The notes under the pieces were generated by a model. It was not told the DNA's origin. It did not search any database and was given only the letters and a program-made list of their open reading frames with translations. From positions 139,279 to 203,278 of the forward strand of contig CACVBU010001039.1 in assembly GCA_902728285.1 (NCBI GenBank): 64,000 nucleotides of DNA, given 5' to 3'. Shown piece by piece: positions 53,901-64,000 of the stretch. The first letter of the stretch is position 1; every line of letters begins with the position of its first letter. Source of the stretch: Clytia hemisphaerica (lineage: Eukaryota; Cnidaria; Hydrozoa; Leptothecata; Clytiidae). The translations under genes were made by a program, and so were the position numbers.

Positions 53901-56900
53901 GAATAGCGAATATCTATCTAGATCCGTCCTTCCCAAGACTCTTCAGTGCAGCTTGGGTAACCGAGCATAACTGCAGTTGTCCGTAGAGAGCTCAAAACAG
54001 TAAGTGCTGAGTTTTGTAGCTTTGAGTAGCAGAGCCTGCTCCTCAACATAGTCTACATAGTACCTTATCGGGGAAAACTTCGTCGGGGAAAATTTTCGTC
54101 GGGGAAAAAAATTCGTCACTTGGGCAAAATTTCGTCACTTTTCCCCGACGAAGTTTTCCCCGATAAGGTACTTACTTATTGCACGATTTAACGTCTGTGG
54201 TTCCCAGCATCTGGGGTTGGACGCCTTCTTCTGATGATCGTACGCCATACTGCCAGATCGTTAGTCATATCGAGGACATAGTGAGGTTATTACTTAGGGC
54301 AGCATTATATACTGGTAATAAATAAATGACTTGATGAATTTTTTATTTTAGCGAGAATATGAAATTCTGATCAGCGATTACAATCGTGCCAAAGCTTTGT
54401 TTCAAAACACGGAAGTCACTTCATTCAAAAAAGGTAAAATCTAATTGCATTTGATTGCTTTTGATTGTTTTTGATTACACTTACCATTTTTTGTTGTCTT
54501 GCCAAATAGAAACGATTTTAGTAGTTGAATGTTGAACTCATAAAGGGCTACTTAGACTACACAATATATTGACGAACAATATTTGACAATATCGTTTTCG
54601 GACCGTAATGTACGAAGTAAATAGCAGGTATTCTATTTATAAAAAGAAAGTTTCTTTTTTGTAAACAATCCCCCTAATATTGTTGGAAAATTGCAAATCG
54701 AGCTGACAATATATTGCCGACACATTTTCAATACTCAGCAATATATCATCAATATGTTGCCTGATAATATATTGTGTAGTGTATGTAGCCCTTAACAGTT
54801 AGCAACTATAGCATTTATATATTAACCTTTCCTTACAGCTCTGGCAGAAGTAGATCAAAAGATTTCTGCATTTTCCACACAGTTGAAACAAAAACTGTTT
54901 GATTTCCCTACACCTCTTGAAGAGCAAAAGAAAATCATCAGGTGAAACTCATTATTATAGATAGCCCATACCCAATAATATCATACATTTAGGCTATTTA
55001 CCGTAAGTTGGTCTAATGTCGACATCACTCTTCTAGTTTTGACACCCTTCTTTGGAGATGAATAATAGGAAAGGTCAGAATCGCTGATTGAAACTAATTT
55101 TCTTTGCTTATCAATCAGAGAGGAAAAAATCTTTTCTCTATCAGTGATTCCGACCTCCATATTAATCTCTAAAGAAGGGTGTCGGAATTAGAAGAGGGAT
55201 GTCGACATTAGACAAACTTACGGTAGTAGATGCAATGAATGGGCGAAGGAGGTAAGTGCAACTTTTTATTATTTTGACATTGGCTATTTTAAAAGATATC
55301 AGTTGAACTGATTTAGACAAAGAACTTTCGTTTCTCTATTTTTCAAGATATTTGAATGATCTTGATTACCCTGGCAACGCTGGCTGGGAATGCATTACCA
55401 AACAAGCGCTCTGGATCAAATCCATGTTGCTTGATTGCCAAGTGGAACACCAAATGTTGGGTAAGTCTCTGGGAATTTTATTGCCTTAATAAGTCATAAT
55501 AGCGCGGACTTTCAATACAGGGAGTCTCTTTATAACTCGAACCTCCTTAACTCGAACAAGTTTTCTTGTCCCTTCAGTTAACAATCCTTTACAAACCTTA
55601 CTCCATAACTCGAGATTTCCTCAACTCAAACAAATTTGTGTTCCCCGTGCGTGTTCTGGTTAAGTTAAGGAGACTCCACTGTATATACAATGTCTTGAAA
55701 TCGGCTGAATCTTTTCGTTGATAGAATTTCTTTAATTTGCTACTAGTTTTTTCAATTCGTAATTCATATACCAACCAAAAATAAGGTCTAGTCTAGTTCT
55801 AATGATGACTATTGAGTTTTATAGAATTTTCCTCAACTGTCATTATGTATATGTGAATATTATTTTTCTAGCAAATAATGCTAACAAGCTAACAGTACGA
55901 GCGACCAACTTAACACCACTCATACTGACAACTGACTTTAACATTGTTGACGAAATTGAAGAGGTTTCATTGACAGGTAGTGTAAAAAATGTTTGACAGG
56001 GGTGTCGCACCGTACTAAATAACTAGTGGTACAAATGGTTCTAACTAACTTAACGTTGGCTTAATAGTCACAAAACTAAAGACCATGTTCAGACGTTACG
56101 GTTTCGTTTCGCCCCGAAAGGAAAAGATTCCGAAACAAGTTTGAACGTCAAAATTGGAAACTTCAAAAAAGAAGACGTTACAAAGCCAAACAGATCAAAA
56201 TTGTTTTGCTCCACTATTTTTATCAGAACGGAATTGCTCCGTTTTCTTGCTCCGAAACTAATATGAACACCGTAACGAAAATCACACCGGAGGGACACTT
56301 AACCGTAACGTCTAAACATGGGCCTATGTTCCGTGATAGAGATTTGGCTGCGAGCGAACTAGGACTTACCTTTTAAACTTAATACTAGGTGTTTGTACTT
56401 TTGAGCTCAACCTTAAATTAGCAGGCAGCAGTACAAATTTTAACAGCGTAGTTCTGGTTTTTTTTTCTGACTTCATAATATGTTATATTAGAAGAGGACA
56501 ACCTTGTCAAAAATGCGCGCAAAACCTTCGAGTCAGCCAAATTAAAACATCAAACACGTGCTACTAGAAGAAGCGGTAAAGCTCTCGCAGATGCGCAAAA
56601 AGGCTTGGATGACGCTTACCTAACCGCTGAATCGCTTTTTATTCAGGGAAAGATTGACTCGATCAAAGCTTTTCACGAGTCAAAAAAACATTCCGCTTCT
56701 TGGAAAGTCATTAATGAGATATCTGGACATAAGGACTACCCTTCGATTCAACTAAAGGGAGGTTCTGCAGAGAAAAGGAGGACAAACTGGCTAAAACATT
56801 TTAAGGACTTGCTCGGAAATGTACCAACAGGTAATGCAAACGCACTACCACTTCATCAAGTCTTGGAAAATCTAAACATTCCAACTAATACTTTTACCTT

Positions 56901-59900
56901 AGATGAGTTGAAGAAAACTGTAAAACTTTTTTCTAGTAACAAATCTTCTGGCTTAGACAACATTCCAACTATTTTATGGAAAGATCCTACCTTTTTGACA
57001 CTTCTCCTCGAATTCTGTAACCACACCTTCGAATACCATTCTCCTCCATCAGCTTGGCTCACAGGGGGTATCATCCCTGTGCCAAAGAAAGGTGATCTCA
57101 CCCTTGCTTCAAACTATAGGGGTATCACATTAATGCCAATCGCTTCAAAAATCTATAACAAACTGATCCTGAATCGTATAGTCCCATATCTTGATCCTTT
57201 GTTGCGAAAAAATCAAAATGGTTTCAGGAAAGGTAGAGGTACTCTTTCGCAAATACTTTCAATTCGGCGTATCCTTGAGGAAATGCGTAAATTAGACAAA
57301 GAAGTTATTCTCTGTTTCGTTGATTTTAAAAAGGCTTTTGATTCTATTAACAGAGAAAAAATGTTTGAAATCCTTAAACTCTATGACATTCCTGACAAAA
57401 TTATTCTTGCCATCAGGGCGCTCTACACCTCTACCAAGGCAAAAGTTATTTCTCCTGACGGGGACACTGAAATGTTTGACATCCATGCTGGTGTTCTTCA
57501 AGGAGACACCCTTGCACCCTTTCTTTTTATTCTAGTTTTAGACTACGTTCTTCGTATTTCTGTTGATCCTTTAAACTACAAGGGCATCCAACTTACAGCC
57601 CAAAAAAGTAGAAGAAATCCCGCCACTTTTCTCACCGATCTAGACTTTGCCGATGATCTCGCCCTTGTCTCTGAGACCATTCAGTTCGCAGAAAACCTTC
57701 TCCACTCTCTCGAGAAATGCCGCTAGTCAGGTCGGCCTTTTTTGTAACGAGGGAAAAAACTGAATTTCTGTGCAACTTCTGACTCCGTCCGTACTCTGAA
57801 ATCGCTGAACAGTGTCAATATCAAAAGAGTAAATGACTTAAATACCTTGGCTCGCACATTAATGATCTGAACAAGACTTTAATATTAGAAAATCTCTCGC
57901 GTGGAGGGCCTGCAACAAACTAAACAAAATTTGGAAGTCTAATCTAGATAATAAGATTAAGGTACAAACCTTCAAAACCTTAATCGAGCCTATTCTCCTT
58001 TATGGGTCGGAGACCTGGACAATGACGAGAGCCATGGAAAAAAGTATAGACGGGTGTTATACAAACCTCCTCAAAAAGGTTCAAAATTTAAACTGGGCGA
58101 ACCATCCGAACCTCAATCAAATATATAATAATCTACCACGCATCTCGCGTATACTCACCAATAGAAGACTTCAGTTCGCAGGCCACTGTTTTCGAGCAAA
58201 AGAAGAATTAATATCCAGACTTCTTTTCTGGTCACCAACGGGTCTAGTAAGACTAAGGAAGTTAACCTTCCTAGATACTCTGAAGAGGGAAACAGGTCTC
58301 GAGATTGAGGAAATAAAGACAGTCATGCAAGATCGGGTATTGTGGAAGGAAGGCTACGCAAATTTTCCGACGTAAGTCGAAAGATGATGATGATGATGAT
58401 GATATTAGAAGAGTTCCGTTTAGTGAGTGGTTTATAGTCTGGCTTTTAGTTCTTTCAAGCTCACTATCTTACACACATGCACATGAGTGTTTTTATTATT
58501 TTTCCATCAACACCATCAACCCTACCGAGCTTCAGAAGATGTCCTCCAAAGAAACTAAAAGTAGATGGATGTTACCCACCTGTTTTAAAGTTTCATTGGA
58601 AGTTAGCTATACTTGTCGCTCTAGTAGTTTGCGGCTTATGGCACCTTTGAAGGGTGAATTGCGCCAAATCTGTCCGGACTGATCCACAAAAACTCAAGTT
58701 CTAATACCTAACACATTTACTTCTAAGACAATTTGAAGACATTTTGTCTTGTTTTCAAAACCAGTGTACAGATTTGGTGTAATTCACCCTGTATTGTCGT
58801 CGCACTATATCGTAAAAGAACAACTGAACGCAAAGAGACATTGACATTGACCCATAAAAAACAACACTTTCACTGGCCTTAACACATAAACAACTTTACA
58901 CGTTAAACATTAAATAGACAATCACACTGACGGTACATTCTAAAAATAAATCTCAAGGATCATTCTAAACTTACTGTAACAACGATGCTATCACCATACA
59001 CGTTTTTCATAAGAACATCCAAAATTTCTGAAGCCTTCAGATGTTCTTAACTTTGTGAGTTTTAAGCCTAGAAATGTTCTTAAAAACATGTTCTTATTTT
59101 CGATATTTTTTGAGTATTTTTGTTTATTTTCCTATGGAATTCGATGTTCTAAAGCCTTTAAATGTTCTTACATAGTTTGTTCTTATAAAAAAAACATGTT
59201 ATTCATTTGTATTCAAAGGACCGAACTAAAACTGAAGGAAATCAAACATTACTAAAATCTCAAAAATCATTCTAAACTTATTCTATACACTGTAAAAACG
59301 ATACTATCACCATACCGACAACACGCACAGACACAACCAAGCATGTTCTTTATCCTCACACATAAATTTTCATCATAAATATTTTGATATGTTTTTGCAG
59401 AAATTAACAAGTTAACTTATCCTCCAACCTTTGCCATTGATATGAGGGACCATCCAAAGGTTAAAGGTATTATATATTTCAACATTAAAGATTTTTATTA
59501 TTCCATGCATGTTTTTGTTCAAATATTTCCTCCAAGTTGACACTTACAAGAATGGATCCGAGGTCCTTTTTTTCAATTTCTGGAGATGTCTAACAGGGCT
59601 CATTTTCCCATCATTGTCAGCCATCAAGGCCCCCTGGATATTTTTCTCGATAAAAATATTCGCACCGTTGCAAATAGGAAATCTTTGTCTTAACCTTAAC
59701 ATTTTGTGCATCTTCCTATTTTTTGTATGGAGGCCTGGTATTTTACAGACCAGAATTTAAATTTGTATAAAATCACGTATTGACCGGGAAAATATTTTAA
59801 AAGTTATCAAAAGTTTTTGTGCGGGATGTATTAAGGGTTAAAGGACAACATTTAATGTATCTCCCACCATTCGCGTACACATCATTTCTAAACATAAAAC

Positions 59901-62900
59901 GGAGAAAACTTTTTCTCCCTCCCGCGTCGTGCGAGCAAAAACTTTGATGAATTTTCTTTATACTGCTTTGTCAACATAAAGACGCGCCTCTGAACATCTT
60001 TACGAAACATTTTCTATAGACCCTAGGGCTTTTTGTCTTAGCATCGTCATGTAAAACTATTTAATGGAAATTAACGGATTTTTCTCTTAGTGTAAGTGTA
60101 ACATTTTGACAAGGCTAAATCGCCCCCCGATTGTCGATCCCAATAGAAGACAGTCTTAGATTTTTTGATTGTGAAGAAAGAAATCCTTAAGCAGATTTTT
60201 CAAAAGCCATACTATAATTAGAGAAAAATATGACCTTTACCGTATTAAACTAGAGGAAAATCAGAAATAAGTATTATTATCCATATAGCGGTCATTAAGT
60301 AAGCTATTAAAGATTCGAACGGCGGGCGGTATTGAAAAGTTCTATGACTCAAATAGTCATACCCGCGCTGAGAAAACTAAAGACGTCGACGCTTCAGAGG
60401 GCTGAAATATCATTAACTACCATGGTTATAGGGCGATAGCGTCATTTGCGGCCCGCTCGGAACTTTATTGAAGTCGTTGCATTGAAGCGAAGAGACTAAA
60501 CTAACGTCAGAAAAAGAACACTTTTTGATCATTCACGGCCCGCTCGCAAGGGTACTCAAAACTTGTTTAAAGGCCGGTCTCCACTTGCACTCGCTCTGAT
60601 CGGACTTTTTCGCGCAACGCTTTCACACTATTGGTCAAAAGAAAAATGAAGCAACTCCATTGGCGCGGTCTGACGTAACGGTTGAAAAAAGTTAAAATGT
60701 GTTCAACTTTTATTTCGAGCGTGCGCTACATTTTTATGACGTAATCTTTTTTTCCAAGCAAAAAGGATTGAAGCCAAAAAGTGCGATTGCAGCGCGCACA
60801 AGTGGAGACCGGCCTTAAGTCATTGCATTGAAGCGAAATAACTTGGCTGACGCTAGAAAGAAACGTTGTTTGAATGTCCGATATTGATAATAATAGTAAT
60901 AGCGTTAAGCTTTTGTTCGTTGTTGTCATTAATTCTGCCCTTCCAGTTTGATTATTAGCCCTTTAGTGCCATTAGTGCCAAATGACACTCTTCTCGGGCT
61001 AATAATCAAATTGCGCGGGTGGAAAATAACAACAACGACCTGAAACTGAACGCTATTGTTATATTATAAAAGTGCCCGCACTAATATTTAGAGGAAATAA
61101 ATTTGTCTAAACAATTTACCCGCATGAATTAGAGGACGCACTAAATTAGAGAAATGACGGTAAGTTTTGTTGAAAATGGTGAGAGTTAGATAACCTTGTG
61201 TTTTTGCTGAATGTTAAATTCTAACAAACCAACTAACCTTAATATAAATGGATATTGTTTTTATAACCTGTCCTGACTAGTAACCATATTACTTTAGAAA
61301 TTGTACATAACGATGTGGTCATTTTGTTTTCAGCTGCCAAAGAAAGTAAACAGAGGAAAGCTAGCGATACAAACCTTTCTTTCAAAAGTAAGATCAAAAA
61401 AATTGTTTTAAATTTGAAACTGTTTAAAAGTTTATTTTTTAAGTGGCAGTCTTCGGCCACCATAAATGTTGTACTGCTAGCTCTGTACTTCCAGGAATAT
61501 CAATTTAGTAAATACGTTTTGACGGGTGTAGTCTTCCCTTCCTTGCAGAGCAGATGCTTTACACGTTTTTTTATAAGAACAAACTATATAAAGAACGCAA
61601 GGCTTCGCTGGCCAAAATTTTAAGAACTTTAAGTTAAGAACATTTTAAGGCTTTGTAGACTCAAAAACATATTCACAAAATTGCCAAAATAAGAACATGT
61701 TTTTAAGAACTTTTTTAGGCTTAAAACTCAAAAAATTAAGAACATCCAAGGGCCTCAAAATTTTTGGATGCTCTTATAAAAAAACGTGTATTTGATTAAC
61801 AACAAGTCAAGATCCAAACTCAAAATCTTGGTTACTTTTTGCCCCATCTGATTTATATTTCCTCAGTAGTTATATCTTCTTCTTTTTTCTTATAGAAACC
61901 CATCAAAGAACGCCGTCTTTACCAGAAGCATTACACAAGAAACAGATGGACAGCAGTAAGTGGTTTCCTTGTAACACCCCTCTTTCACAGCCTCAGTGGA
62001 ACTTTTTCTCACAATGGTATAAAACTTTCTATCAAAATCTCAATTATGATAGATGTTCTATTGTGATAAGCTTAAAAGATCCAGCGAGATGGTATTAGAG
62101 TGTGATTTTTTCCATTGAATTTCGCGAATGGGGATGAAATCAAAGTCAATTTCCCTTATGGGGCTGAAATTGTAGGGTAGGGTGTTCACCGGGGACGAAA
62201 TTTAAGTCAAATTTTCTAGTGGGAAGGGGGGTCCTAGCGAGTCTGATTTTGGCATTTAGATTTTTTTGTCTGACGTTTGTTCTTAAGGGCTCTGACCATA
62301 GTGAATTTTTCATAACTGCCGTGTTTAAAATGTGTTTTCTGACTGATGTAACCAACAAAACTATGGCATGTTATACATTTTCTGTTAGACAAACTATTCC
62401 TGAATCTGAAAATTCAAAAATTGCAATGAAAAAGTTTGATGAAAAAGAAAATGAAGACTTTTGCGAGGAAGAGTATTTCAACTTTGAAGAGCTTAGTTTC
62501 GGCGAAGAAAAAACATTTTGAAAATTTTTTCGCAGTAGATGGTGTATCTTTTACCGAACAATAAAATTTTTTGCGGAAAATTTTTGTAAATGCTTCTTTG
62601 TTTCGAAATTTTCAAAATAGTGGTTTTTCATCAAATTTTAATCTGGATTTTGCTTAAAAAAACAGTCATAACTTTTGACACATCTTTTTAGAAAAATTTC
62701 CCGCAAAATTTAAAATAGTTCAATTCTTTGCGGACAGTGTAAAAAAATTTTGAAACAAAAAGGTTAATTACCCATTAAAACTTAGCACTTTTTATAAAAG
62801 AAGGTGATGCAACATATTATTAACGTCTTTTTAAAGTTCATAACGTCATTTCTGCAATAAAATTCTTAATTACTCTGAAGGGATTTGATTAAATAAAAAG

Positions 62901-64000
62901 CAATTTATAAAGGCAATTCGTTGTTAAAAGTGTTAAAGAACCTAAAACATAACTTTTATGTTCAAATACTAAAATCAATTTTCCGACTATGGTCAGAGCC
63001 CTTAAGACCGATAATTCGTTCTGTCGTGTGGTTTATCCAACAGCCGCCAACGATTTCGTATGACGGGTTTTCTTTATAACTACTTTTTCGCTCCATCACT
63101 TTTTTGAGTGATTAAGATAGGTATATAAAAACCAATTCCTTTTCTTTTGTTTCTTTAACAGCCATAAAGACACCTGCAGGCATTCTGATGGTTGAATCAC
63201 TTTGTGAACTGATTGCGGAAAACCTGTCAGATCTTTGGAACCTTGGACAAACCTATCTTTCACATCAACTCGGTGAAAAGGTACGTAAATATCCGATTCT
63301 ATGGCGTTTGAATTTCGCAGTATTTCACCGACTCACACAGACTCAAATGATATGTATGCGATATAGGGCCTGATCGGATTAAATTTCGCGAGTCAGAGTT
63401 TTGAAAATTTTGTGTGGATTTATTTTTGCGAATAAGCCTGTAAACAGCTGAAAAATAGCCATTTTTGTCAAAAATGGAGATTCTCCGCCAAAAATGCGAA
63501 TTTAGAAATTTTAAGATCATCTTGGTTAGGATTAGATTTTAAATTAAATCTTGAGAGTTTTTTCTTTGATCTCTAAGTCGTAAATAATGGTCGGATTCCT
63601 AAAATTGCCAGTATATATAGATAACAAAGCGCCTTACCATGATTTATTTTTCTCTACGCCTATCTTCAGAAAGATCAACACAATAAGCAGGTCAATGAAC
63701 GTGACGAATTTCAGGTAGGGTTTTTCTTTTGCTTTAAACTCATTACTGGAAGAAGCCCTCTTGAAATGTCATTTAATGAATTCATAACCAACCACTTAAA
63801 GTGAGTTTTGAGTCAGAAAAACTCTGATTTTTGGTAGCCATCGCTCTATCTGTGTGTCGCTCTATTTCATTTGTGGTATTTCAAAAATGATCCAACTTGT
63901 TACTTAACTATCTTACAGGCGATTGTGAAAGATGTATTACTGGTCTTTTGTGAGATGGTACAGACAGTTCTGCAACCTGATGAATATGGGAAACTCACTG
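47904..64000 (+). CDS. EXOC2: EXOC2 (exocyst subunit Sec5) homologue, 17 exons, 3' partial
   Basis: Subunit of the exocyst, the complex that tethers secretory vesicles to the plasma membrane; the N-terminal IPT/TIG domain binds active Ral GTPase in animals. Exons: 47904-48021, 48536-48854, 49143-49186, 49839-49908, 50535-50659, 52763-52843, 53624-53769, 54352-54433, 54839-54941, 55348-55460, 55872-55976, 59401-59466, 61334-61387, 61896-61955, 63162-63280, 63670-63714, 63919-64000+. Every phase agrees. TIG domain: PVVTGISPAEGPPGTLVKIR, GENLG, then GDIIVFTSSG and AVWVDE. The Sec5 core includes RKDDCDAKRNVLNVLHRYRF, LFNLPRSIEKSIQ and YLNDLDYPGNAGWECI. The Ser/Lys-rich exons at 61334-61955 fit the family's variable linker. 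The exon 2 donor is the weak GTTTGC and the exon 10 acceptor is AAG. The start is the first ATG and matches the family N-terminus; it begins 459 bp after CCNDBP1 ends. Confidence 0.95.
48270..48480. mobile_element. Repeat family G, copy 1
   Basis: Carries TTGGAACTAATATTCACGG, ATTTTCGCGGTTTTGCC twice, and TTAATTCCCATGAAA. The same words in inverted order form the element at 52882-53267. It lies in EXOC2 intron 1. Confidence 0.65.
49478..49625. mobile_element. Palindromic MITE family D, copy 1
   Basis: Ends CTATGTTCACACGTGACGATT and AATCGTAACGTCTGAACATG, inner arms GGAATGAAGCCACTCTATTG / CAATAGAATGGCTTCATTTC-like. A larger relative is at 56085-56325. EXOC2 intron. Confidence 0.75.
49636..49720. 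mobile_element. MITE family C, single-arm fragment
   Basis: ATAAGTTGGTCTAATATTG, CCTCCTCCTAATTCCGTCA and CCTTCTTTAGAGATTAGG match one arm of the elements at 47055 and 55008. The other arm is absent. Confidence 0.65.
50683..50926. mobile_element. MITE family H, copy 2
   Basis: CCGGGGGGGTACTAGGGCAAA at the left and GTAGTACCCCCTGG at the right, with GGGTACCTTTTT and GAGTCCC words inside. It starts about 25 bp after the donor of the EXOC2 exon at 50535-50659. Confidence 0.75.
51030..52123. mobile_element. 1.1-kb inverted-ended element with GC-rich ends
   Basis: Left end GGCCGGCGAATTTCTAG, then GAGGCGAACCCGAAAAAAAT and TTTCCGGTCCACCGGCCGGG. Right end has GGCCGGCCGGGTGA, TCACCCGGTGGACCGGAAAC, GGGTTCGCC and GGCGAAATTCGCC. 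The middle is AT-rich and holds paired segments with AATCATGCTGA(C/T)TTGTGAGTA near 51478 and 51570, and CATCGTTAGGGTTAGGGTTAG at 51210. No transposase ORF. EXOC2 intron. Confidence 0.75.
52882..53267. mobile_element. Repeat family G copy carrying a nested MITE
   Basis: Outer arms TTTTTGGAACTAACTTTCGCG and CGCGAAAATTAGTTCCAAAAA. A family F element (52972-53178) is inserted in the middle, so the outer element is the older of the two. It begins 38 bp after an EXOC2 exon. Confidence 0.75.
52972..53178. mobile_element. MITE family F, copy 2 (nested)
   Basis: Ends AATAGACCTTTTCATAAAT and ATTTATAAAAAGGTCTATT, inner arms GACGTCACGAACATCACTTG and CAAGTGATGTTCGTGACGT, and CCTCGTTTT / AAAACGAGG. Near-perfect palindrome with a 110-bp centre. 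Confidence 0.82.
54061..54171. repeat. Palindromic repeat with GTCGGGGAAAA units
   Basis: TACCTTATCGGGGAAAACTTC at the left and GAAGTTTTCCCCGATAAGG at the right, with three TCGTCGGGGAAAA units and two TTCGTCACTT words in the loop. EXOC2 intron. Confidence 0.8.
54543..54793. mobile_element. MITE family A, copy 4
   Basis: AAGGGCTACTTAGACTACAC to GTAGCCCTT, about 250 bp, ending about 45 bp before the EXOC2 exon at 54839. It may supply part of the intron's branch-point region. Confidence 0.85.
55008..55227. mobile_element. Palindromic MITE family C, copy 2
   Basis: Cleanest copy: CCGTAAGTTGGTCTAATGTCG at the left and GACATTAGACAAACTTACGG at the right, about 220 bp. EXOC2 intron. Confidence 0.85.
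56085..56325. mobile_element. Palindromic MITE family D, copy 2
   Basis: CATGTTCAGACGTTACGGTTT at the left and AACCGTAACGTCTAAACATG at the right, with TTTCGCCCCGAAA and GCTCCGAAAC words inside. EXOC2 intron, shortly before the LINE. Confidence 0.75.
56497..57726 (+). pseudogene. LINE reverse transcriptase ORF, truncated and frameshifted
   Basis: About 409 codons open from the 5' truncation; no proper start codon, and the first ATG-like position is not meaningful. Contains the reverse transcriptase fingers and palm with an intact FADD active site. The natural protein would continue through the thumb and a C-terminal domain, which are found in shifted frames to 58375. Non-functional without the endonuclease and with the frame breaks. 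Confidence 0.88.
56497..58401 (+). mobile_element. 5'-truncated RTE-like LINE with 12-bp target duplication
   Basis: Flanked by ATATTAGAAGAG on both sides (56485-56496 and 58402-58413). The frame is open from the truncation point to the stop at 57726 and encodes the reverse transcriptase: GGIIPVPKKGD and NYRGITL, motif A region CFVDFKKAFDSI, motif B LQGDTLAPFLF, motif C DFADDLALVSE. Two single-base shifts then break the frame near 57722 and 57770. The C-terminal part continues in other frames (YGSETWTMTRAMEKS, RRLQFAGHCFRA). The 3' end is a (TGA)n run typical of RTE-type LINEs. The endonuclease is lost by truncation. It sits sense-oriented in EXOC2 intron 11. Confidence 0.93.
58999..59192. 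mobile_element. Inverted-ended repeat (family I)
   Basis: ACACGTTTTTCATAAGAACATC at the left and TGTTCTTATAAAAAAAACATG at the right; repeated ATGTTCTTA words. Related to 61567-61795. EXOC2 intron. Confidence 0.6.
59470..60569. other. EXOC2 intron 12, no recognised gene
   Basis: About 1.1 kb of intron. ORF 59509-59760 shows no family signal. Near 60320-60560 GC rises and two related blocks, GGCCCGCTCG followed later by AACTT and GTCATTGCATTGAAGCGAA-like words, recur at 60450-60480, 60536-60555 and 60820-60840, suggesting diverged repeat copies. Confidence 0.45.
60570..60818. mobile_element. MITE family E, copy 2
   Basis: Ends AAGGCCGGTCTCCACTTG and AAGTGGAGACCGGCCTT form a perfect terminal inverted repeat; inside are TGACGTAACGGTTGAAAAAAG and ATGACGTAATC. 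EXOC2 intron. Confidence 0.85.
61567..61795. mobile_element. Inverted-ended repeat (family I), copy after a Sec5 exon
   Basis: CACGTTTTTTTATAAGAACA at the left and CTTATAAAAAAACGTG at the right, with many AAGAAC words. EXOC2 intron between exons 13 and 14. Confidence 0.65.
61960..63155. other. EXOC2 intron 14, inverted repeat, no gene
   Basis: A long imperfect inverted repeat is bounded by TTCTTAAGGGCTCTGACCATAG (about 62280-62301) and CTATGGTCAGAGCCCTTAAG (about 62989-63008). The 100-codon ORF at 62219-62521 ends in an acidic EKENEDFCEEEYFNFEELSF stretch inside this element; it has no family match that I recognise and is probably repeat sequence. Confidence 0.6.

Overview
The window is animal nuclear DNA. 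It is AT-rich, has spliced genes with GT..AG introns of a few hundred bases to many kilobases, and is crowded with short inverted-repeat transposons, foldback DNA, a tRNA-derived SINE and broken LINEs. The dense MITE load and a cluster of intronless, lineage-specific rhodopsin-like GPCRs would suit a cnidarian or another early-branching invertebrate. That placement is inference; no species is claimed.

Layout. (1) 1-6 kb: part of an unrecognised minus-strand multi-exon gene (phase-consistent exons at 5788-5817, 3620-3694, 2235-2385 and 961-1120), with MITEs in its introns. (2) 7.4-16.4 kb: a tRNA-derived SINE, then a minus-strand SLC46-type transporter gene (exons 16369-16163, 15859-15178, 8640-7966). 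Its last intron and last exon lie in a very large palindrome: arms 7891-11085 and 11644-14836, near-identical, with about 560 bp between them. Each arm carries one copy of the transporter's last exon, one copy of a small C2H2 zinc-finger ORF and 21-bp iterons. The left arm keeps the intact transporter exon; the right arm keeps the intact zinc-finger ORF. (3) 16.4-26 kb: gene-poor, with inverted repeats and a decayed CR1/Jockey-type reverse transcriptase. (4) 26.0-47.4 kb: a plus-strand CCNDBP1 (GCIP) homologue. Its second intron (26564-40337) is about 13.8 kb and holds four intronless GPCR genes, all on the opposite strand, plus a 2-kb foldback element built from a 30-bp tandem repeat in two opposed arms. 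(5) 47.9-64 kb: a plus-strand EXOC2 (exocyst Sec5) homologue, starting 459 bp after the CCNDBP1 stop codon. Seventeen exons are visible, running off the right edge. Its introns hold a 1.9-kb 5'-truncated RTE-like LINE with a 12-bp target-site duplication and many MITEs.

Gene logic. CCNDBP1 and EXOC2 are single-copy housekeeping genes, in which exon phases agree at every junction listed except one unresolved CCNDBP1 exon. The GPCRs are a recent tandem expansion with signs of gene conversion. The most unusual features are the palindrome that would let the transporter pre-mRNA fold its own last exon into a kilobase-scale duplex, the GPCR nest inside the CCNDBP1 intron, and the 30-bp foldback element just upstream of a GPCR start codon. 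I read exons by eye from splice signals, phase and protein similarity; no alignment or database search was run.
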